Counted from the stretch's first letter, positions 52,931 to 63,424 are shown. The stretch: DNA of 64,000 bases from Listeria monocytogenes (GCF_013282665.1 NZ_CP054041.1:2276001-2340000), one strand, 5' to 3'. The notes: a model not told the origin generated them from the sequence alone. A program made the numbers and translations.

Positions 52931-55900
52931 ATGAAATGGATTATGAAACTCCGCTGGGCTGTTTTAGCGTTTTGGCTTGCAGCAGCAGTCGTACTAATGT
53001 TAATCGCACCACCCATGGCAGATCTCGTGCGCGAAAAAGGCGAATTAAAGCTGCCTGATGGCTATCCGTCATCACTAGCAACGGAAATGCAAAAGAAACA
53101 TAATCCAGATGACAAAGGTTCAGCTTATATTGCTGTTTATACAGCCGACCATAAGTTAACTGGAACAGAATTAAACGATATCCAGAAATCACTGGACTCT
53201 ATCGAAAAAGATAAAGACGAGTTACACGTAACGAATGTAGTATCAAGTTTTAACCAACCAGAACTCAAAGATAAGTTCTTATCAAAAGACGGTAAAACAC
53301 TGGTAGCAAGTTTAACCGTGGATGATACTGACGCTTCCGTTAAAAGCATACGCAACGCACTAGACAAAAAAATGGATGTAAAAGGGGTTGACACGTATTT
53401 AACAGGTAATAAACTAATTCAAGAAGACGTAGTTCAAGGATCTGAAGACGGTTTACACAAAACAGAAGGAATTACCGTTGTTTTTATTTTAGTCGTATTA
53501 TTCCTTGTATTCCGCTCAGCAGTGGCACCGTTTATTCCACTTATAACTGTGGGAATTAGTTACCTTGTGGCACAAAGCACAGTAGCATTTTTAATTGATG
53601 TCTTTAATTTCCCCGTTTCCACCTACACGCAAATCTTTATGGTTTGTATCATGTTTGGCATTGGGACCGACTATTGTATTCTCTTAATGAGTCGATTTAA
53701 AGAAGAAATGGGCGCTGGTCTCAATCCTCGAGAAGCGGTCCATGCAACGTATCGTACAGCAGGAAAAACAGTCATTTATAGTGGTGTAGCTGTTCTTGTA
53801 GCATTTACTTCGCTTTATTTTGTTCAATTTGATTTATACCGTTCCGCAGTAGCAGTCGGTGTTGGTATTGTCGTTTTACTTGCCGCGCTGTACACGCTTG
53901 TACCATTCTTTATGAGCACACTCGGAACCCATTTATTCTGGCCGCTAAATAAAAATATTAGTCATAAAGAAAATAAAGTATGGGGTGCTGCTGGTAAATT
54001 CACTTTTGCAAGACCGTGGATTGCTTTATTAATTGTTGCAGCTATCACATTGCCGCCAATCTTACTCCATACAGGAACAGAATCATTCAACTCACTAGAC
54101 GAAATTAGTGACAAATATCCTTCTAAAAAAGGTTTTGAAATCGTATCAGATAGTTTCGGAGCAGGGCAAGTAGCACCGACACAAATCTTTATTGAAAATG
54201 ACGATAATATGCGTACAACAGATTACATCGCGCAAATCGAAAAAATTTCCGATGATTTATCTCATTTAAAAGGTATCGATATGGTTATGAGTGCCTCACG
54301 TCCAGCCGGAAAACGAGTAGATGATATTTACATTAAAAACCAAGCTGGACAAGTAAACGACGGCGTAGGTCAAGCCACTGATGGCGTCGGAGAAGTAAAA
54401 AAAGGATTAGATTCAGCAAGTTCAGAACTCAAAAAATCTGAACCAGCCTTAGATAAAGCTGTTGCGGGAGTAAGCGACTTACAAAAAGGTACTGTCGCAA
54501 CACAAGAAGGAATTAACCAACTACAAACTGCACTCGCACAAATCCAAACAGGCATCGAAAGCGGAGCAACTGGTGCTGGTGATTTAAAACAAGGCGTAGC
54601 AGAAGCCAAGGAACAACTAGCTACCTTACAAAATGGAGAGGCGCAAATTCAAGCAGGTTACGTTGAAATTCAGAAAAACTTACAAAATGTAGCTGACCAA
54701 CTAAAAGGTTTTGAAAATCCAAGCTCTCAAGCAATTGATACTTCTAAACTAGAGGAGCAATTCAAAAAAATCGGTGTTTCTTTCCAAGCTTTCGCAGCAG
54801 CGCACCCAGAAGTCAGAAATGACCCTCGTTTCCAAAAACTAGCCGCAGATATTCAAGGCTTAGAAACAGCTGGAAACGAACTGAAAACTTCTGCTGGACA
54901 ACAAATGGCAGCACTTCAAGCAAAAATGAAAGAACTAAATCAGGGCATTCAACAATTAGCAACAGCGATGAATCAATTAAATGAGCAGTCCAAACAAATT
55001 TCTGATGGACTGAGTGCTTTTAGTACAGGACTTGGTCAAATCGAAACGGGGCTAGATCAATTAGAAAAAGGCCTCAATCAAGCCGCAGATGGTCAAGGGC
55101 AAGTTGTTTCCAAAATGCCAGAAATCTCCAATGCGCTAACGCAAATCGCTGCTGGACAAGGTGCTCTAAAAGATGGCTTTGCAGGCATTAGCGGTCAAAT
55201 GGGTCAATTAACAGATGGCTTAACTTCTGGCGCAAATGGCCTAGGAAAAGTAGAAAGCGGCCTAAATACTGCGAACGGACTTATAGATGATTGGTCCAAA
55301 GTTCCTTACGCAAGTTCCGGTATTTATGTACCGGATGCGCTACTAAAAAATGCTGATTTCCAAAAAGTATTAGATCAATACATCTCTTCTGACGGAAAAC
55401 TGGCAACAATCAATGTGATTTTGACGAAAAATCCATATTCCAATGAAGCGATGGATTCAATCGATGACATTAATGAACAACTCGCAGCTAGTATGAAAGG
55501 AACAAAACTAGAAAATGCGAAAATTGGTATTGGTGGAATGACAAGCGCCAACTACGACACAAGAGATATGTCAACAGCTGACTATCATTTAGTGCTTGTC
55601 ATTGTTCTAGCAAGTGTTTTCGTAACACTTGTCATCGTCTTGCGTTCCCTAGTAATGCCAATTTATCTAATTGCATCACTCGTATTAACATACTTTGCTG
55701 CACTCGGATTTGCAGAAATTATCTTCATGCGCATTCTCGGATATAGTGGTCTAACGTGGGCAACACCGTTCTTCGGATTTGTAGTACTTGTCGCGCTCGG
55801 TATCGATTATTCGATATTCTTGATGTCTAGATTTAACGAATATAACGGACTTTCTGTACGAGATAGAATGATAAAAGCCATGAAAAATATGGGTGGCGTT

Positions 55901-56131
55901 ATCTTCTCAGCCGTCATTATCCTTGGTGGAACATTCGCCGCAATGATGCCAGCTGGCGTACTTTCCTTACTTGAAATTGCGACGGTCGTTTTAATCGGCT
56001 TAGTACTCTATGCCGTCGTTATTTTACCACTCTTCGTTCCCGTAATGGTTAAATTATTCGGACGAGGCAACTGGTGGCCATTTATCACAAGAAAAGGCGA
56101 CCATCAAGAAAACGTACCACCGAAAAAATAA
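52931..56131 (+). CDS. MMPL-family RND-type exporter
   Basis: A 1066-residue membrane protein. After one N-terminal helix comes an extracytoplasmic domain, then an MMPL block of five helices (about 180-345) with FGIGTDYCILLMSRFKEEM. A long extracytoplasmic region (about 480-810) rich in repeated Gly/Gln/Leu heptads (for example DGVGQATDGVGEVKKGLDSA) follows. A second MMPL block (about 875-1050) has LGIDYSIFLMSRFNEY. Related proteins export lipids or drugs. It is paired with the MarR regulator upstream. Confidence 0.92.
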   Translation: MKWIMKLRWAVLAFWLAAAVVLMLIAPPMADLVREKGELKLPDGYPSSLATEMQKKHNPDDKGSAYIAVYTADHKLTGTELNDIQKSLDSIEKDKDELHVTNVVSSFNQPELKDKFLSKDGKTLVASLTVDDTDASVKSIRNALDKKMDVKGVDTYLTGNKLIQEDVVQGSEDGLHKTEGITVVFILVVLFLVFRSAVAPFIPLITVGISYLVAQSTVAFLIDVFNFPVSTYTQIFMVCIMFGIGTDYCILLMSRFKEEMGAGLNPREAVHATYRTAGKTVIYSGVAVLVAFTSLYFVQFDLYRSAVAVGVGIVVLLAALYTLVPFFMSTLGTHLFWPLNKNISHKENKVWGAAGKFTFARPWIALLIVAAITLPPILLHTGTESFNSLDEISDKYPSKKGFEIVSDSFGAGQVAPTQIFIENDDNMRTTDYIAQIEKISDDLSHLKGIDMVMSASRPAGKRVDDIYIKNQAGQVNDGVGQATDGVGEVKKGLDSASSELKKSEPALDKAVAGVSDLQKGTVATQEGINQLQTALAQIQTGIESGATGAGDLKQGVAEAKEQLATLQNGEAQIQAGYVEIQKNLQNVADQLKGFENPSSQAIDTSKLEEQFKKIGVSFQAFAAAHPEVRNDPRFQKLAADIQGLETAGNELKTSAGQQMAALQAKMKELNQGIQQLATAMNQLNEQSKQISDGLSAFSTGLGQIETGLDQLEKGLNQAADGQGQVVSKMPEISNALTQIAAGQGALKDGFAGISGQMGQLTDGLTSGANGLGKVESGLNTANGLIDDWSKVPYASSGIYVPDALLKNADFQKVLDQYISSDGKLATINVILTKNPYSNEAMDSIDDINEQLAASMKGTKLENAKIGIGGMTSANYDTRDMSTADYHLVLVIVLASVFVTLVIVLRSLVMPIYLIASLVLTYFAALGFAEIIFMRILGYSGLTWATPFFGFVVLVALGIDYSIFLMSRFNEYNGLSVRDRMIKAMKNMGGVIFSAVIILGGTFAAMMPAGVLSLLEIATVVLIGLVLYAVVILPLFVPVMVKLFGRGNWWPFITRKGDHQENVPPKK

Positions 56132-56137
56132 ATCAAT

Positions 56138-56176
56138 AAACCGCATTCCTTTAAAAAAGGGGATGCGGTTTTTAGT
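56138..56176 (+). terminator. Terminator after the MMPL gene
   Basis: AAACCGCATTCC (56138-56149) pairs with GGGGATGCGGTTT, followed by TT and a short T-rich tract. Confidence 0.88.
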
Positions 56177-56234
56177 TTGCTTCCAAAGACAATTTTGCTA
56201 AGATATAGATAGATGAATGAAGGAGGAAAAAATC

Positions 56235-56909
56235 ATGATAAAACTCGGAAATGACTGGGATGAGTTACTAAAAGATGAGTTTAACCAACCGTATTATTTA
56301 ACCCTTCGCCAGTTCCTAAAAAAAGAATACCAAACGAAAAAAGTATTTCCGGATATGTACGACATTTTCAATGCTTTAAAACATACCGATTATAAAGATG
56401 TCAAAGTAGTAATACTCGGGCAAGATCCATATCACGGACCAGGTCAAGCGCACGGGTTCTCATTTTCCGTTCAACAGGGAGTGCAGATTCCACCATCGCT
56501 GCAGAATATTTATTTGGAATTACATAACGACTTAAATTGTGAGATTCCAAATAATGGTTATTTGATTCCATGGGCAGATCAAGGAGTGCTACTATTAAAT
56601 ACGGTTCTAACTGTTCGCGCCGGTCAAGCAAGCTCACATCGAGGACAAGGCTGGGAGATACTAACTAACCGGATTATTGAAATCATTAACCAAAAAGAAG
56701 AGCCAGTAGTCTTTTTGCTATGGGGAAACAATGCAAAAGAAAAGTTGCCATTATTAACCAACCCGAAGCATACTGTGTTTACATCTGTTCATCCCAGTCC
56801 ACTTTCAGCATCGCGCGGTTTTATGGGGTGCAAACATTTTTCTAAGACGAATCAATTTTTAGAACAAAATGGTGTCAAACCAATTAATTGGCAAATTCCT
56901 TCTATATAA
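56235..56909 (+). CDS. ung: Uracil-DNA glycosylase (family 1)
   Basis: The 224-residue protein has the family 1 motifs GQDPYHGPGQAHGFSFSV (catalytic aspartate in QDPYH) and HPSPLSASRGFMGCKHFSKTN (catalytic histidine), plus LLLNTVLTVRAGQASSH. It removes uracil from DNA for base-excision repair. ATG 56235 has AGGAGG 8 bases before it; the earlier ATG at 56217 lies before that site. It converges on rnhC. Confidence 0.96.
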   Translation: MIKLGNDWDELLKDEFNQPYYLTLRQFLKKEYQTKKVFPDMYDIFNALKHTDYKDVKVVILGQDPYHGPGQAHGFSFSVQQGVQIPPSLQNIYLELHNDLNCEIPNNGYLIPWADQGVLLLNTVLTVRAGQASSHRGQGWEILTNRIIEIINQKEEPVVFLLWGNNAKEKLPLLTNPKHTVFTSVHPSPLSASRGFMGCKHFSKTNQFLEQNGVKPINWQIPSI

Positions 56910-56911
56910 AT

Positions 56912-56948
56912 AAAAACATCTCGCCATTAATTGACGAGATGTTTTTTT
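56912..56948. terminator. Bidirectional terminator between ung and rnhC
   Basis: AAAAACATCTCG (56912-56923) pairs with CGAGATGTTTTT (56935-56946) with A/T tracts on both sides. Confidence 0.93.
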
Positions 56949-57873
56949 ACTTTTTAACCATTTTTAATGCTTTCTCTGTATTAGCAAAATGCTGTTTTGT
57001 ATATTTCGCTAATGTTTCCAGCCCAAATCGTTCGATGATTTCCGCTGCAACAGCATCCACATGAGGCCCTGCACCTTTTGGAAGTGGGATGCCAACTTCT
57101 TTTGACATCGCATCAAAAGCTTGTACAAACTTATAGCGAGCAATAATCGAAGCTGCAGCTACAGAAAGGTGTAACCCTTCTGCTTTTGTCGCAAAAAATA
57201 CATCTTCTCGAATAATGCTTGGTTCTTTTGCTAAATAACGGTAATACGTATTTTTTTCAGCAAACTGATCAATTAAAATCGCTTCAGGTTTTACTGGAGC
57301 AAGCTTTTTCAAGACGTTTTCAATTGCGCGGTTATGTAGTAAAGCTTTCATTTGTCCTTGGTTCATGCCTCTTTTTTGGAGCTCGTTGTATTTAGGGTTA
57401 GGGCAAAGTAGCACACTGTGCGGAACAAGCGGCATGATTTTCTCAGCAATACGACAAATTTCTGGATCTTTCATTGCTTTCGAGTCCTTTACACCTAGCT
57501 CTTTTAACAGAGGCATCATTTCTGCGTCCACGTATGCGGCACAAACCGTAATCGGCCCAAAGAAATCACCAGTGCCAACTTCATCTGAACCAATGACATT
57601 TTTAGAGGCAAAGTTTGCTGGAAGAATCCCTTTAGAAGCAGACGGCGCTTTTGCTTTTGATTCTGGGAGAGTCGCCATCCATTTTTTTGCTTCTGCTTCT
57701 CCGTTTACTCCTTGAAACATGACTTTGCGCGACTTGTAGCCAGTGATGGAAACACCTGGTTTTTTAGCAGCGAAAACAGCTCCTGGTGGTAGTTTTGGAT
57801 TAGAAAAAGGGAGATATGTTTGTTTCATTTTTTCAAGTGTTGGTTGATCAACTAAGATAACTGTATTTGCGAT
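56947..57873 (-). CDS. rnhC: Ribonuclease HIII (apparent ATC start)
   Basis: The catalytic domain (about 95-308) has [15 protein letters not shown], the DE of the RNase HII/HIII site, and [14 protein letters not shown]. RNase HIII degrades RNA in RNA-DNA hybrids. The first ATG (57828) gives 293 residues, but upstream codons continue in frame with a sequence ([14 protein letters not shown]) that looks like the normal N-terminal domain, as in Bacillus RnhC. A GAAAGGA ribosome site then leads to ATC at 57873 with about 9 bases spacing, giving 308 residues. A TGA at 57882 blocks anything longer. No ATG, GTG or TTG suits, so an ATC start is inferred. Confidence 0.88.
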   Translation of the reverse strand: MANTVILVDQPTLEKMKQTYLPFSNPKLPPGAVFAAKKPGVSITGYKSRKVMFQGVNGEAEAKKWMATLPESKAKAPSASKGILPANFASKNVIGSDEVGTGDFFGPITVCAAYVDAEMMPLLKELGVKDSKAMKDPEICRIAEKIMPLVPHSVLLCPNPKYNELQKRGMNQGQMKALLHNRAIENVLKKLAPVKPEAILIDQFAEKNTYYRYLAKEPSIIREDVFFATKAEGLHLSVAAASIIARYKFVQAFDAMSKEVGIPLPKGAGPHVDAVAAEIIERFGLETLAKYTKQHFANTEKALKMVKK

Positions 57874-57897
57874 AAGGCATCATCCTTTCAAAGTTCT

Positions 57898-57903
57898 ATT
57901 GTA
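57898..57903 (-). promoter_or_regulatory. -10 element of rnhC
   Basis: On the minus strand, TGT-TACAAT forms an extended -10. It would give a transcript start near 57891, about 18 bases before the ATC start. Confidence 0.55.
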
Positions 57904-58026
57904 ACATACTAAGACGAAAGACTGAATATCGGCTAAACGGGTGGTTGAATCTTTTCTTTCCTGCTTTTTCGTGATAAGATTATGACAAGTAGCGGCCTAA
58001 ATGAATTTGGGTGAGGAGGAATATAC

Positions 58027-58290
58027 GTGACAAATGAGAGAAATAAAGTAGTGACAACAATTTACGGTAGAGAATATACGATTGTTGGCGTAGAGACAAC
58101 AGACCACTTACGTAAAGTAGCTCGTGAGGTCGATGAAAAAATGCACGAAATCGGCTCCCAAAATCATGCACTAGATAGTGGCAGGCTCGCTGTACTGACA
58201 GCTGTTAATTCGATGCACGATTATCTAAAACTACAACAAAAATATCTAGAGTTGGAACAAGAACTAGCTCGAATCAAAGGAAGAGATTAA
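58027..58290 (+). CDS. zapA: Cell-division protein ZapA
   Basis: The 87-residue ZapA has KVVTTIYGREYTIVGVETTDHLRKVAREVDEKM (globular head) and a C-terminal coiled coil (YLKLQQKYLELEQELARIK). It bundles FtsZ at the septum. The GTG start follows GTGAGGAGGA. It overlaps the next gene by one base and heads a division/DNA-maintenance gene run. Confidence 0.93.
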   Translation: MTNERNKVVTTIYGREYTIVGVETTDHLRKVAREVDEKMHEIGSQNHALDSGRLAVLTAVNSMHDYLKLQQKYLELEQELARIKGRD

Positions 58291-58832
58291 TGATTTTAAA
58301 TGCGATTATTTTAATTTTACTTGTTTGTGGCTTTTTCGCAGGATTTAGAACGGGTCTCATCAAACAACTTATCTTATTTTTAGGTTATATATTGGCATTT
58401 TTTATCTCGTATACGTATTACGAAGATTTAGCGCCACATCTAACTTTTATACCTTATCCAGGTAGTGATACTTCAGATGGATTATCTATTATTTTACAGG
58501 AATTACGAACAGAAACAGCATATTATAACGTACTCGGATTTGCGATTATTTTTATTGTCGCTATCATTGTTGTGCATATGCTAGCTTCCCTAGTTGGCGG
58601 TTTGACTAAAATACCAGTCTTACGCCAAATTAACGGATTATTAGCTGCTGTTTTTGGTGTTATTAAGTCTTACTTACTTATTTTTGTCGTATTGTTCATC
58701 ATGGCAATTTATCCGGCAAATTGGTCTGAAAACTTGATTGATAGCTCAACGGTTGCACAGTGGATGCTAGAAAATACGCCAATTTTGTCCGAACAATTTT
58801 ATGACTGGATGACAGACATTCTGCCAAAATAA
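58290..58832 (+). CDS. CvpA-family membrane protein
   Basis: The 180-residue protein has four hydrophobic segments (about 2-16, 25-43, 82-105, 120-145) and the CvpA-like GFFAGFRTGLIKQLILFLGYILAFF start. CvpA-type proteins were first linked to colicin V production, but their role is unsettled. It is translationally coupled to zapA. Confidence 0.9.
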   Translation: MILNAIILILLVCGFFAGFRTGLIKQLILFLGYILAFFISYTYYEDLAPHLTFIPYPGSDTSDGLSIILQELRTETAYYNVLGFAIIFIVAIIVVHMLASLVGGLTKIPVLRQINGLLAAVFGVIKSYLLIFVVLFIMAIYPANWSENLIDSSTVAQWMLENTPILSEQFYDWMTDILPK

Positions 58833-58923
58833 AAGAAACATTCGATACCAGATGTATACTCTTAGCCAATTTTGGATAGGATTTCTCTGGTATTTTTTAA
58901 TGATTTTACGGGGAGGAATAAAG

Positions 58924-60636
58924 ATGGCTACTAATAAAAAAGAAATTATTCGTTTACTCGAAGAAATTGCCACTTACATGGAATTAAAAGGAGAAAATAG
59001 CTTTAAAATATCTGCGTTCCGCAAAGCTGCTCAGGCAATTGAATTAGATAGCAGAAGTCTATCGGAAATTGATGATTTCACAAAGATTAGCGGTATCGGA
59101 AAAACTACAGGCGAAATAATCCAACGTTATTTAGAGAGCGGGGAATGTCCTGAACTGGAGGAACTAAAAAAAGAAGTCCCAGCAGGTCTCGTTCCACTTT
59201 TAGATGTACCAGGGCTTGGAGGTAAGAAATTATCGCGTCTTTATCATGAGCTTGGTGTGGTGGATAAAGACACACTACTCCAAGAAGCAGAAAATGGTCA
59301 TATCGAAGCATTGAAAGGCTTTGGTAAAAAGTCTGCTGAAAAAATGGCCGAAGCAGTGCGCGAAATGGGTGAGCGTCCTGATAGATATCCCCTAAATGAT
59401 GTCTTACCAATTATTCAAAAAGTAGAAGCTTATCTTGCGGATATTGCTTCAATCGAAACTTATGCGCAAGCCGGCAGTTTACGTAGATTACGGGAAACGG
59501 TAAAAGATTTAGATTATGTTATTGCTACAGAAAAACCAGAAGAAGTACAAAAAGCTTTGCTCGCATTTCCATTAATTACGGACGTTATTGGAGCTGGTGA
59601 AACAAAAGTATCGGCTGTGTTAGAAGATAATATCACCATTTCCGTGGATTTCCGCTTAGTAGAAAAAAAGGCTTTCGCAACAACGCTACACCATTTTACG
59701 GGTTCTAAAGATCACAACATCAAAATGCGCCAATTAGCTAAACAATCCAATGAAAAAATAAGTGAATATGGAGTCGAGCAAGAAGATGGCAATGTTCGTC
59801 ATTTTGAATCGGAAAAAACATTTTTCGAGCATTTTAACATTCCGTTTCTCCCACCTGAAGTGCGCCGAGATGGCACAGAAATTGAGCGCGTGACGAAAGA
59901 TACAAAATTCCTTCAGTTAAGCGATATTCGCGGGGATTTGCACATGCATACCACTTGGTCTGACGGAGCTTACGCAATTCCAGAAATGATTGAAGCATGT
60001 ATCGCAAAAGGATATGAATACATGGTTATTACAGATCACGGGAAATTTTTGCGAGTAGCTAATGGTCTGGATGAAAAAAGATTATTGGAACAGCAAGCAG
60101 AAATTAAAAAAATAGCAGCTAATTATCCGGAAATTGATGTTTATTCCGGCGTTGAAATGGATATTCTAGCAGATGGGTCGCTTGATTTTGATGATGAGAC
60201 TTTGAAACAGTTGGATTTTGTTATTGCATCCATCCATTCCAGTTTCCAACAATCAGAAGAAGAAATTATGAAGCGATTAAAAACGGCCTGCGAAAATCCA
60301 TATGTGCGTCTAATTGCGCATCCGACAGGTAGAATTGTCGTGAAAAGAAAGCCATATCATGTTAATATGAAAGAACTAATCCAGTTAGCAAAAAATACAG
60401 GAACTGCACTCGAATTAAATGCTAATCCGCAGCGTCTCGATCTAAACCGCGAGCACTTAGAAATGGCCCACGCAGCAGGAGTGCCGATTGCAATTAACAC
60501 AGATGCGCACGACACGAAACACCTTGATTTCATGTCTATTGGCGTTCGAGCTGCCACGAAAGCTTGGCTCGATAAATCGGCCATTCTGAATACAAAAACA
60601 GCAGCTGAGTTCAAACAATTTTTACAGAATAAATAA
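58924..60636 (+). CDS. polX: DNA polymerase/3'-5' exonuclease PolX
   Basis: From ATG 58924 the protein has 570 residues, the usual PolX size. The N-terminal family X polymerase (about 1-310) has two helix-hairpin-helix motifs (KISGIGKTTGEIIQRYL and PGLGGKKLSRLYHEL). The C-terminal PHP domain (about 335-570) has RGDLHMHTTWSDG, VITDHGKFL, SIHSSF and NTDAHDTKHL. It fills gaps and trims ends in base-excision repair. The polymerase acidic site reads DLDYV. An upstream ATG (58852) lacks the GGGAGGA site. Confidence 0.95.
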   Translation: MATNKKEIIRLLEEIATYMELKGENSFKISAFRKAAQAIELDSRSLSEIDDFTKISGIGKTTGEIIQRYLESGECPELEELKKEVPAGLVPLLDVPGLGGKKLSRLYHELGVVDKDTLLQEAENGHIEALKGFGKKSAEKMAEAVREMGERPDRYPLNDVLPIIQKVEAYLADIASIETYAQAGSLRRLRETVKDLDYVIATEKPEEVQKALLAFPLITDVIGAGETKVSAVLEDNITISVDFRLVEKKAFATTLHHFTGSKDHNIKMRQLAKQSNEKISEYGVEQEDGNVRHFESEKTFFEHFNIPFLPPEVRRDGTEIERVTKDTKFLQLSDIRGDLHMHTTWSDGAYAIPEMIEACIAKGYEYMVITDHGKFLRVANGLDEKRLLEQQAEIKKIAANYPEIDVYSGVEMDILADGSLDFDDETLKQLDFVIASIHSSFQQSEEEIMKRLKTACENPYVRLIAHPTGRIVVKRKPYHVNMKELIQLAKNTGTALELNANPQRLDLNREHLEMAHAAGVPIAINTDAHDTKHLDFMSIGVRAATKAWLDKSAILNTKTAAEFKQFLQNK

Positions 60637-60658
60637 CTTTTAAAAAGAAGGATGACTA

Positions 60659-63016
60659 ATGGAAAAAAAAGTAGAAGCCATTTTAGAATTTGATAAAATA
60701 AAAAAACAACTCACCGAATTTGCTTCTTCGTCACTAGGGGAGCAAGCGATTTTGGAACTCGAGCCAGCAACTGATTTTCAAGTAGTGCAAAAAACGCAAC
60801 TTGAAACAGAAGAAGGGGCTAAAATTATTCGTTTACGGGGAAGTGCGCCAATTACTGGTCTAACAGATGTTTTTGCACATTTGAAACGGCTAGAGATTGG
60901 TGGCGATTTAAACGGCCTTGAAATCTATCAAATTGGTAGTAATTTACGAGTGAGTCGTCAAATGAAGAATTTTATGAACGATTTACTGGAAATAGGTGTG
61001 GAAATACCATTACTTGGCGCGCTTTCGGAGGAACTTTTAGTACTAAAAGAAGTAGAAGAAGATATTGCGATTTCAGTAGATGAAAGCGGGAAAGTGTTAG
61101 ATACTGCGAGTGAAGCACTTAGCACGATTCGCCGAACACTCCGCCGTACCGAAGACCGCGTACGTGAAAAACTAGAATCTTATTTGCGCGATCGTAATGC
61201 CTCTAAAATGTTAAGCGATGCGGTTATTACAATTCGAAATGATCGTTACGTTATCCCAGTTAAGCAAGAATATAAAGGTCATTATGGCGGTATTGTTCAT
61301 GACCAGTCCGCTTCCGGTCAAACGCTTTTCATTGAGCCACAAAGCGTAGTGGATTTAAACAACGAACGAAAAGCACTCCAAGCAAAGGAAAAACAAGAAA
61401 TAGAACGCATTCTTGCTGAAATTTCTGCTTCACTAGCTGCTTGGATTAATGAAATTCATCATAATACTTTCATCCTAGGGCGCTTTGATTTTATTTTCGC
61501 CAAAGCGCGTTTCGGAAAAGCGATGAAAGCTGTAACGCCGCATTTGAGTGATGCTGGTGTCGTCCATTTAATCGCCGCACGCCACCCGCTTTTAGACGCC
61601 GCGAAAGTTGTTGCGAATGACATTTATTTAGGCGAAGATTTCACTACCATCGTTATCACCGGTCCAAATACAGGCGGTAAAACAATTACTCTAAAAACGT
61701 TGGGATTATTAACGCTTATGGCACAATCCGGACTGCAAATCCCAGCTCAAGAAGATTCTACTATCGCTGTTTTTGAGCATGTATTTGCCGATATTGGTGA
61801 CGAACAATCCATCGAACAAAGTTTAAGTACGTTTTCTTCTCACATGACGAATATTGTTTCCATTTTGGAAAATGTTAATCAGAAATCGCTTATTTTGTAC
61901 GATGAACTCGGAGCGGGAACAGACCCACAAGAAGGTGCGGCCTTAGCAATTGCTATTCTTGATGCAAGCCATGCAAAAGGCGCAAGTGTTGTTGCAACGA
62001 CCCATTATCCGGAACTAAAAGCATATGGATATAATCGCGTTCATGCAACCAATGCTTCTGTTGAGTTCAATGTCGAAACACTTAGCCCAACTTATAAATT
62101 ATTAATCGGTGTACCAGGCCGAAGTAACGCTTTTGATATTTCACGTCGCTTAGGACTGAGTGAAAATATTATCACCGAAGCAAGAAGCCTTGTCGATACC
62201 GAAAGTGCCGATTTAAATGATATGATTTCCAGCCTAGAAGAGAAACGGAACTTAGCGGAAACAGAGTATGAGGAAGCACGCGAATTAGCTCGCGGGGCCG
62301 ATAGCCTTTTAAAAGATTTACAAAAAGAAATCACTAACTACTATCAACAAAAAGATAAATTAATCGAACAAGCGAGTGAAAAAGCAGCAACGATTGTGGA
62401 AAAAGCCGAAGCAGAGGCCGAAGAAATCATCCACGAATTGCGCACCATGCAATTAAACGGAGCGGCAGGCATCAAAGAACACGAACTTATCGATGCCAAA
62501 ACAAGACTTGGGAAAGCAAAACCAAAAACAATAAATAAAACCATCCCCCAAGCACCAAAACAAAAACCACACGTATTCCAAGAAGGCGACAATGTTCGCG
62601 TCCTATCCCTTGGTCAAAAAGGTACACTTTTAAACAAAATTAGCGATAAAGAATGGAACGTCCAAATCGGCATTATCAAAATGAAAATCAAAACTGCCGA
62701 CTTAGAATACATTCAACCAGAAAAACCAAAAAAACAACGGATCATTACATCAGTTCATAGTAGTGACTCCCCAGCTAAAAGCGAACTCGATTTACGAGGC
62801 GAACGGTATGAAGACGCGCTACAAAAAGTCGACAAGTATCTGGATGAAGCACTGCTCGCAGGATATCCACAAGTAGCCATTATTCATGGTAAAGGAACGG
62901 GCGCTCTTAGAACAGGTGTCACAGAATATCTGAAAAACCATCGCATGGTCAAATCAATTCGTTTTGGCGCAGCAGCAGAAGGTGGAAACGGCGTAACGAT
63001 TGTCGAGTTCAAGTAA
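60659..63016 (+). CDS. mutS2: MutS2 (MutS-like ATPase/Smr nuclease)
   Basis: A 785-residue MutS2. It lacks the mismatch-binding domain I. It has a lever/clamp region, the ATPase core with Walker A TGPNTGGKTITLKTL (about 333-347) and LYDELGAGTDPQEGAALA. A KOW-like segment is at about 640-690, and a C-terminal Smr domain (about 710-785) has LDLRGERYEDAL and IIHGKGTGALRTGV. In Bacillus, MutS2 acts on collided ribosomes; in others it suppresses recombination. Confidence 0.95.
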   Translation: MEKKVEAILEFDKIKKQLTEFASSSLGEQAILELEPATDFQVVQKTQLETEEGAKIIRLRGSAPITGLTDVFAHLKRLEIGGDLNGLEIYQIGSNLRVSRQMKNFMNDLLEIGVEIPLLGALSEELLVLKEVEEDIAISVDESGKVLDTASEALSTIRRTLRRTEDRVREKLESYLRDRNASKMLSDAVITIRNDRYVIPVKQEYKGHYGGIVHDQSASGQTLFIEPQSVVDLNNERKALQAKEKQEIERILAEISASLAAWINEIHHNTFILGRFDFIFAKARFGKAMKAVTPHLSDAGVVHLIAARHPLLDAAKVVANDIYLGEDFTTIVITGPNTGGKTITLKTLGLLTLMAQSGLQIPAQEDSTIAVFEHVFADIGDEQSIEQSLSTFSSHMTNIVSILENVNQKSLILYDELGAGTDPQEGAALAIAILDASHAKGASVVATTHYPELKAYGYNRVHATNASVEFNVETLSPTYKLLIGVPGRSNAFDISRRLGLSENIITEARSLVDTESADLNDMISSLEEKRNLAETEYEEARELARGADSLLKDLQKEITNYYQQKDKLIEQASEKAATIVEKAEAEAEEIIHELRTMQLNGAAGIKEHELIDAKTRLGKAKPKTINKTIPQAPKQKPHVFQEGDNVRVLSLGQKGTLLNKISDKEWNVQIGIIKMKIKTADLEYIQPEKPKKQRIITSVHSSDSPAKSELDLRGERYEDALQKVDKYLDEALLAGYPQVAIIHGKGTGALRTGVTEYLKNHRMVKSIRFGAAAEGGNGVTIVEFK

Positions 63017-63054
63017 ACAACTGAGCAAAAATATAGCTCCAAATAGGGTGTAAA

Positions 63055-63063
63055 TGCTATACT
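63055..63063 (+). promoter_or_regulatory. Extended -10 promoter of trxA
   Basis: TGC-TATACT, 35 bases before the trxA ATG. The -35 region is weak. Confidence 0.6.
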
Positions 63064-63097
63064 GTGTGTACGAAAGTCATAAGGAGTGAATTAAATC

Positions 63098-63409
63098 ATG
63101 GTAAAAGAAATTACAGATGCAACATTCGAACAAGAAACTAGCGAAGGCTTAGTATTAACAGATTTCTGGGCAACATGGTGTGGTCCTTGCCGCATGGTGG
63201 CTCCAGTTTTAGAAGAAATACAAGAAGAACGTGGCGAAGCACTTAAAATCGTCAAAATGGACGTAGATGAAAACCCAGAAACACCAGGAAGCTTTGGTGT
63301 GATGAGTATTCCGACACTTCTTATCAAAAAAGACGGCGAAGTAGTAGAAACAATTATCGGCTACCGTCCAAAAGAAGAACTGGATGAAGTCATCAACAAA
63401 TACGTTTAA
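63098..63409 (+). CDS. trxA: Thioredoxin
   Basis: A 103-residue thioredoxin with active site [13 protein letters not shown] (about 25-37), the buried aspartate region VLTDFWA, and cis-proline segment MSIPTLLI (about 70-77). It is the general cytosolic disulfide reductase. It has its own promoter and terminator. Confidence 0.97.
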
Positions 63410-63424
63410 AATTATGCTAAAATG

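Noticed and set aside
54340..55290. Repeat-like segment in the MMPL gene
   Set aside because: Heptad-type Gly/Gln/Leu patterns are normal for this family's extracytoplasmic domain; no exact DNA tandem array was seen.
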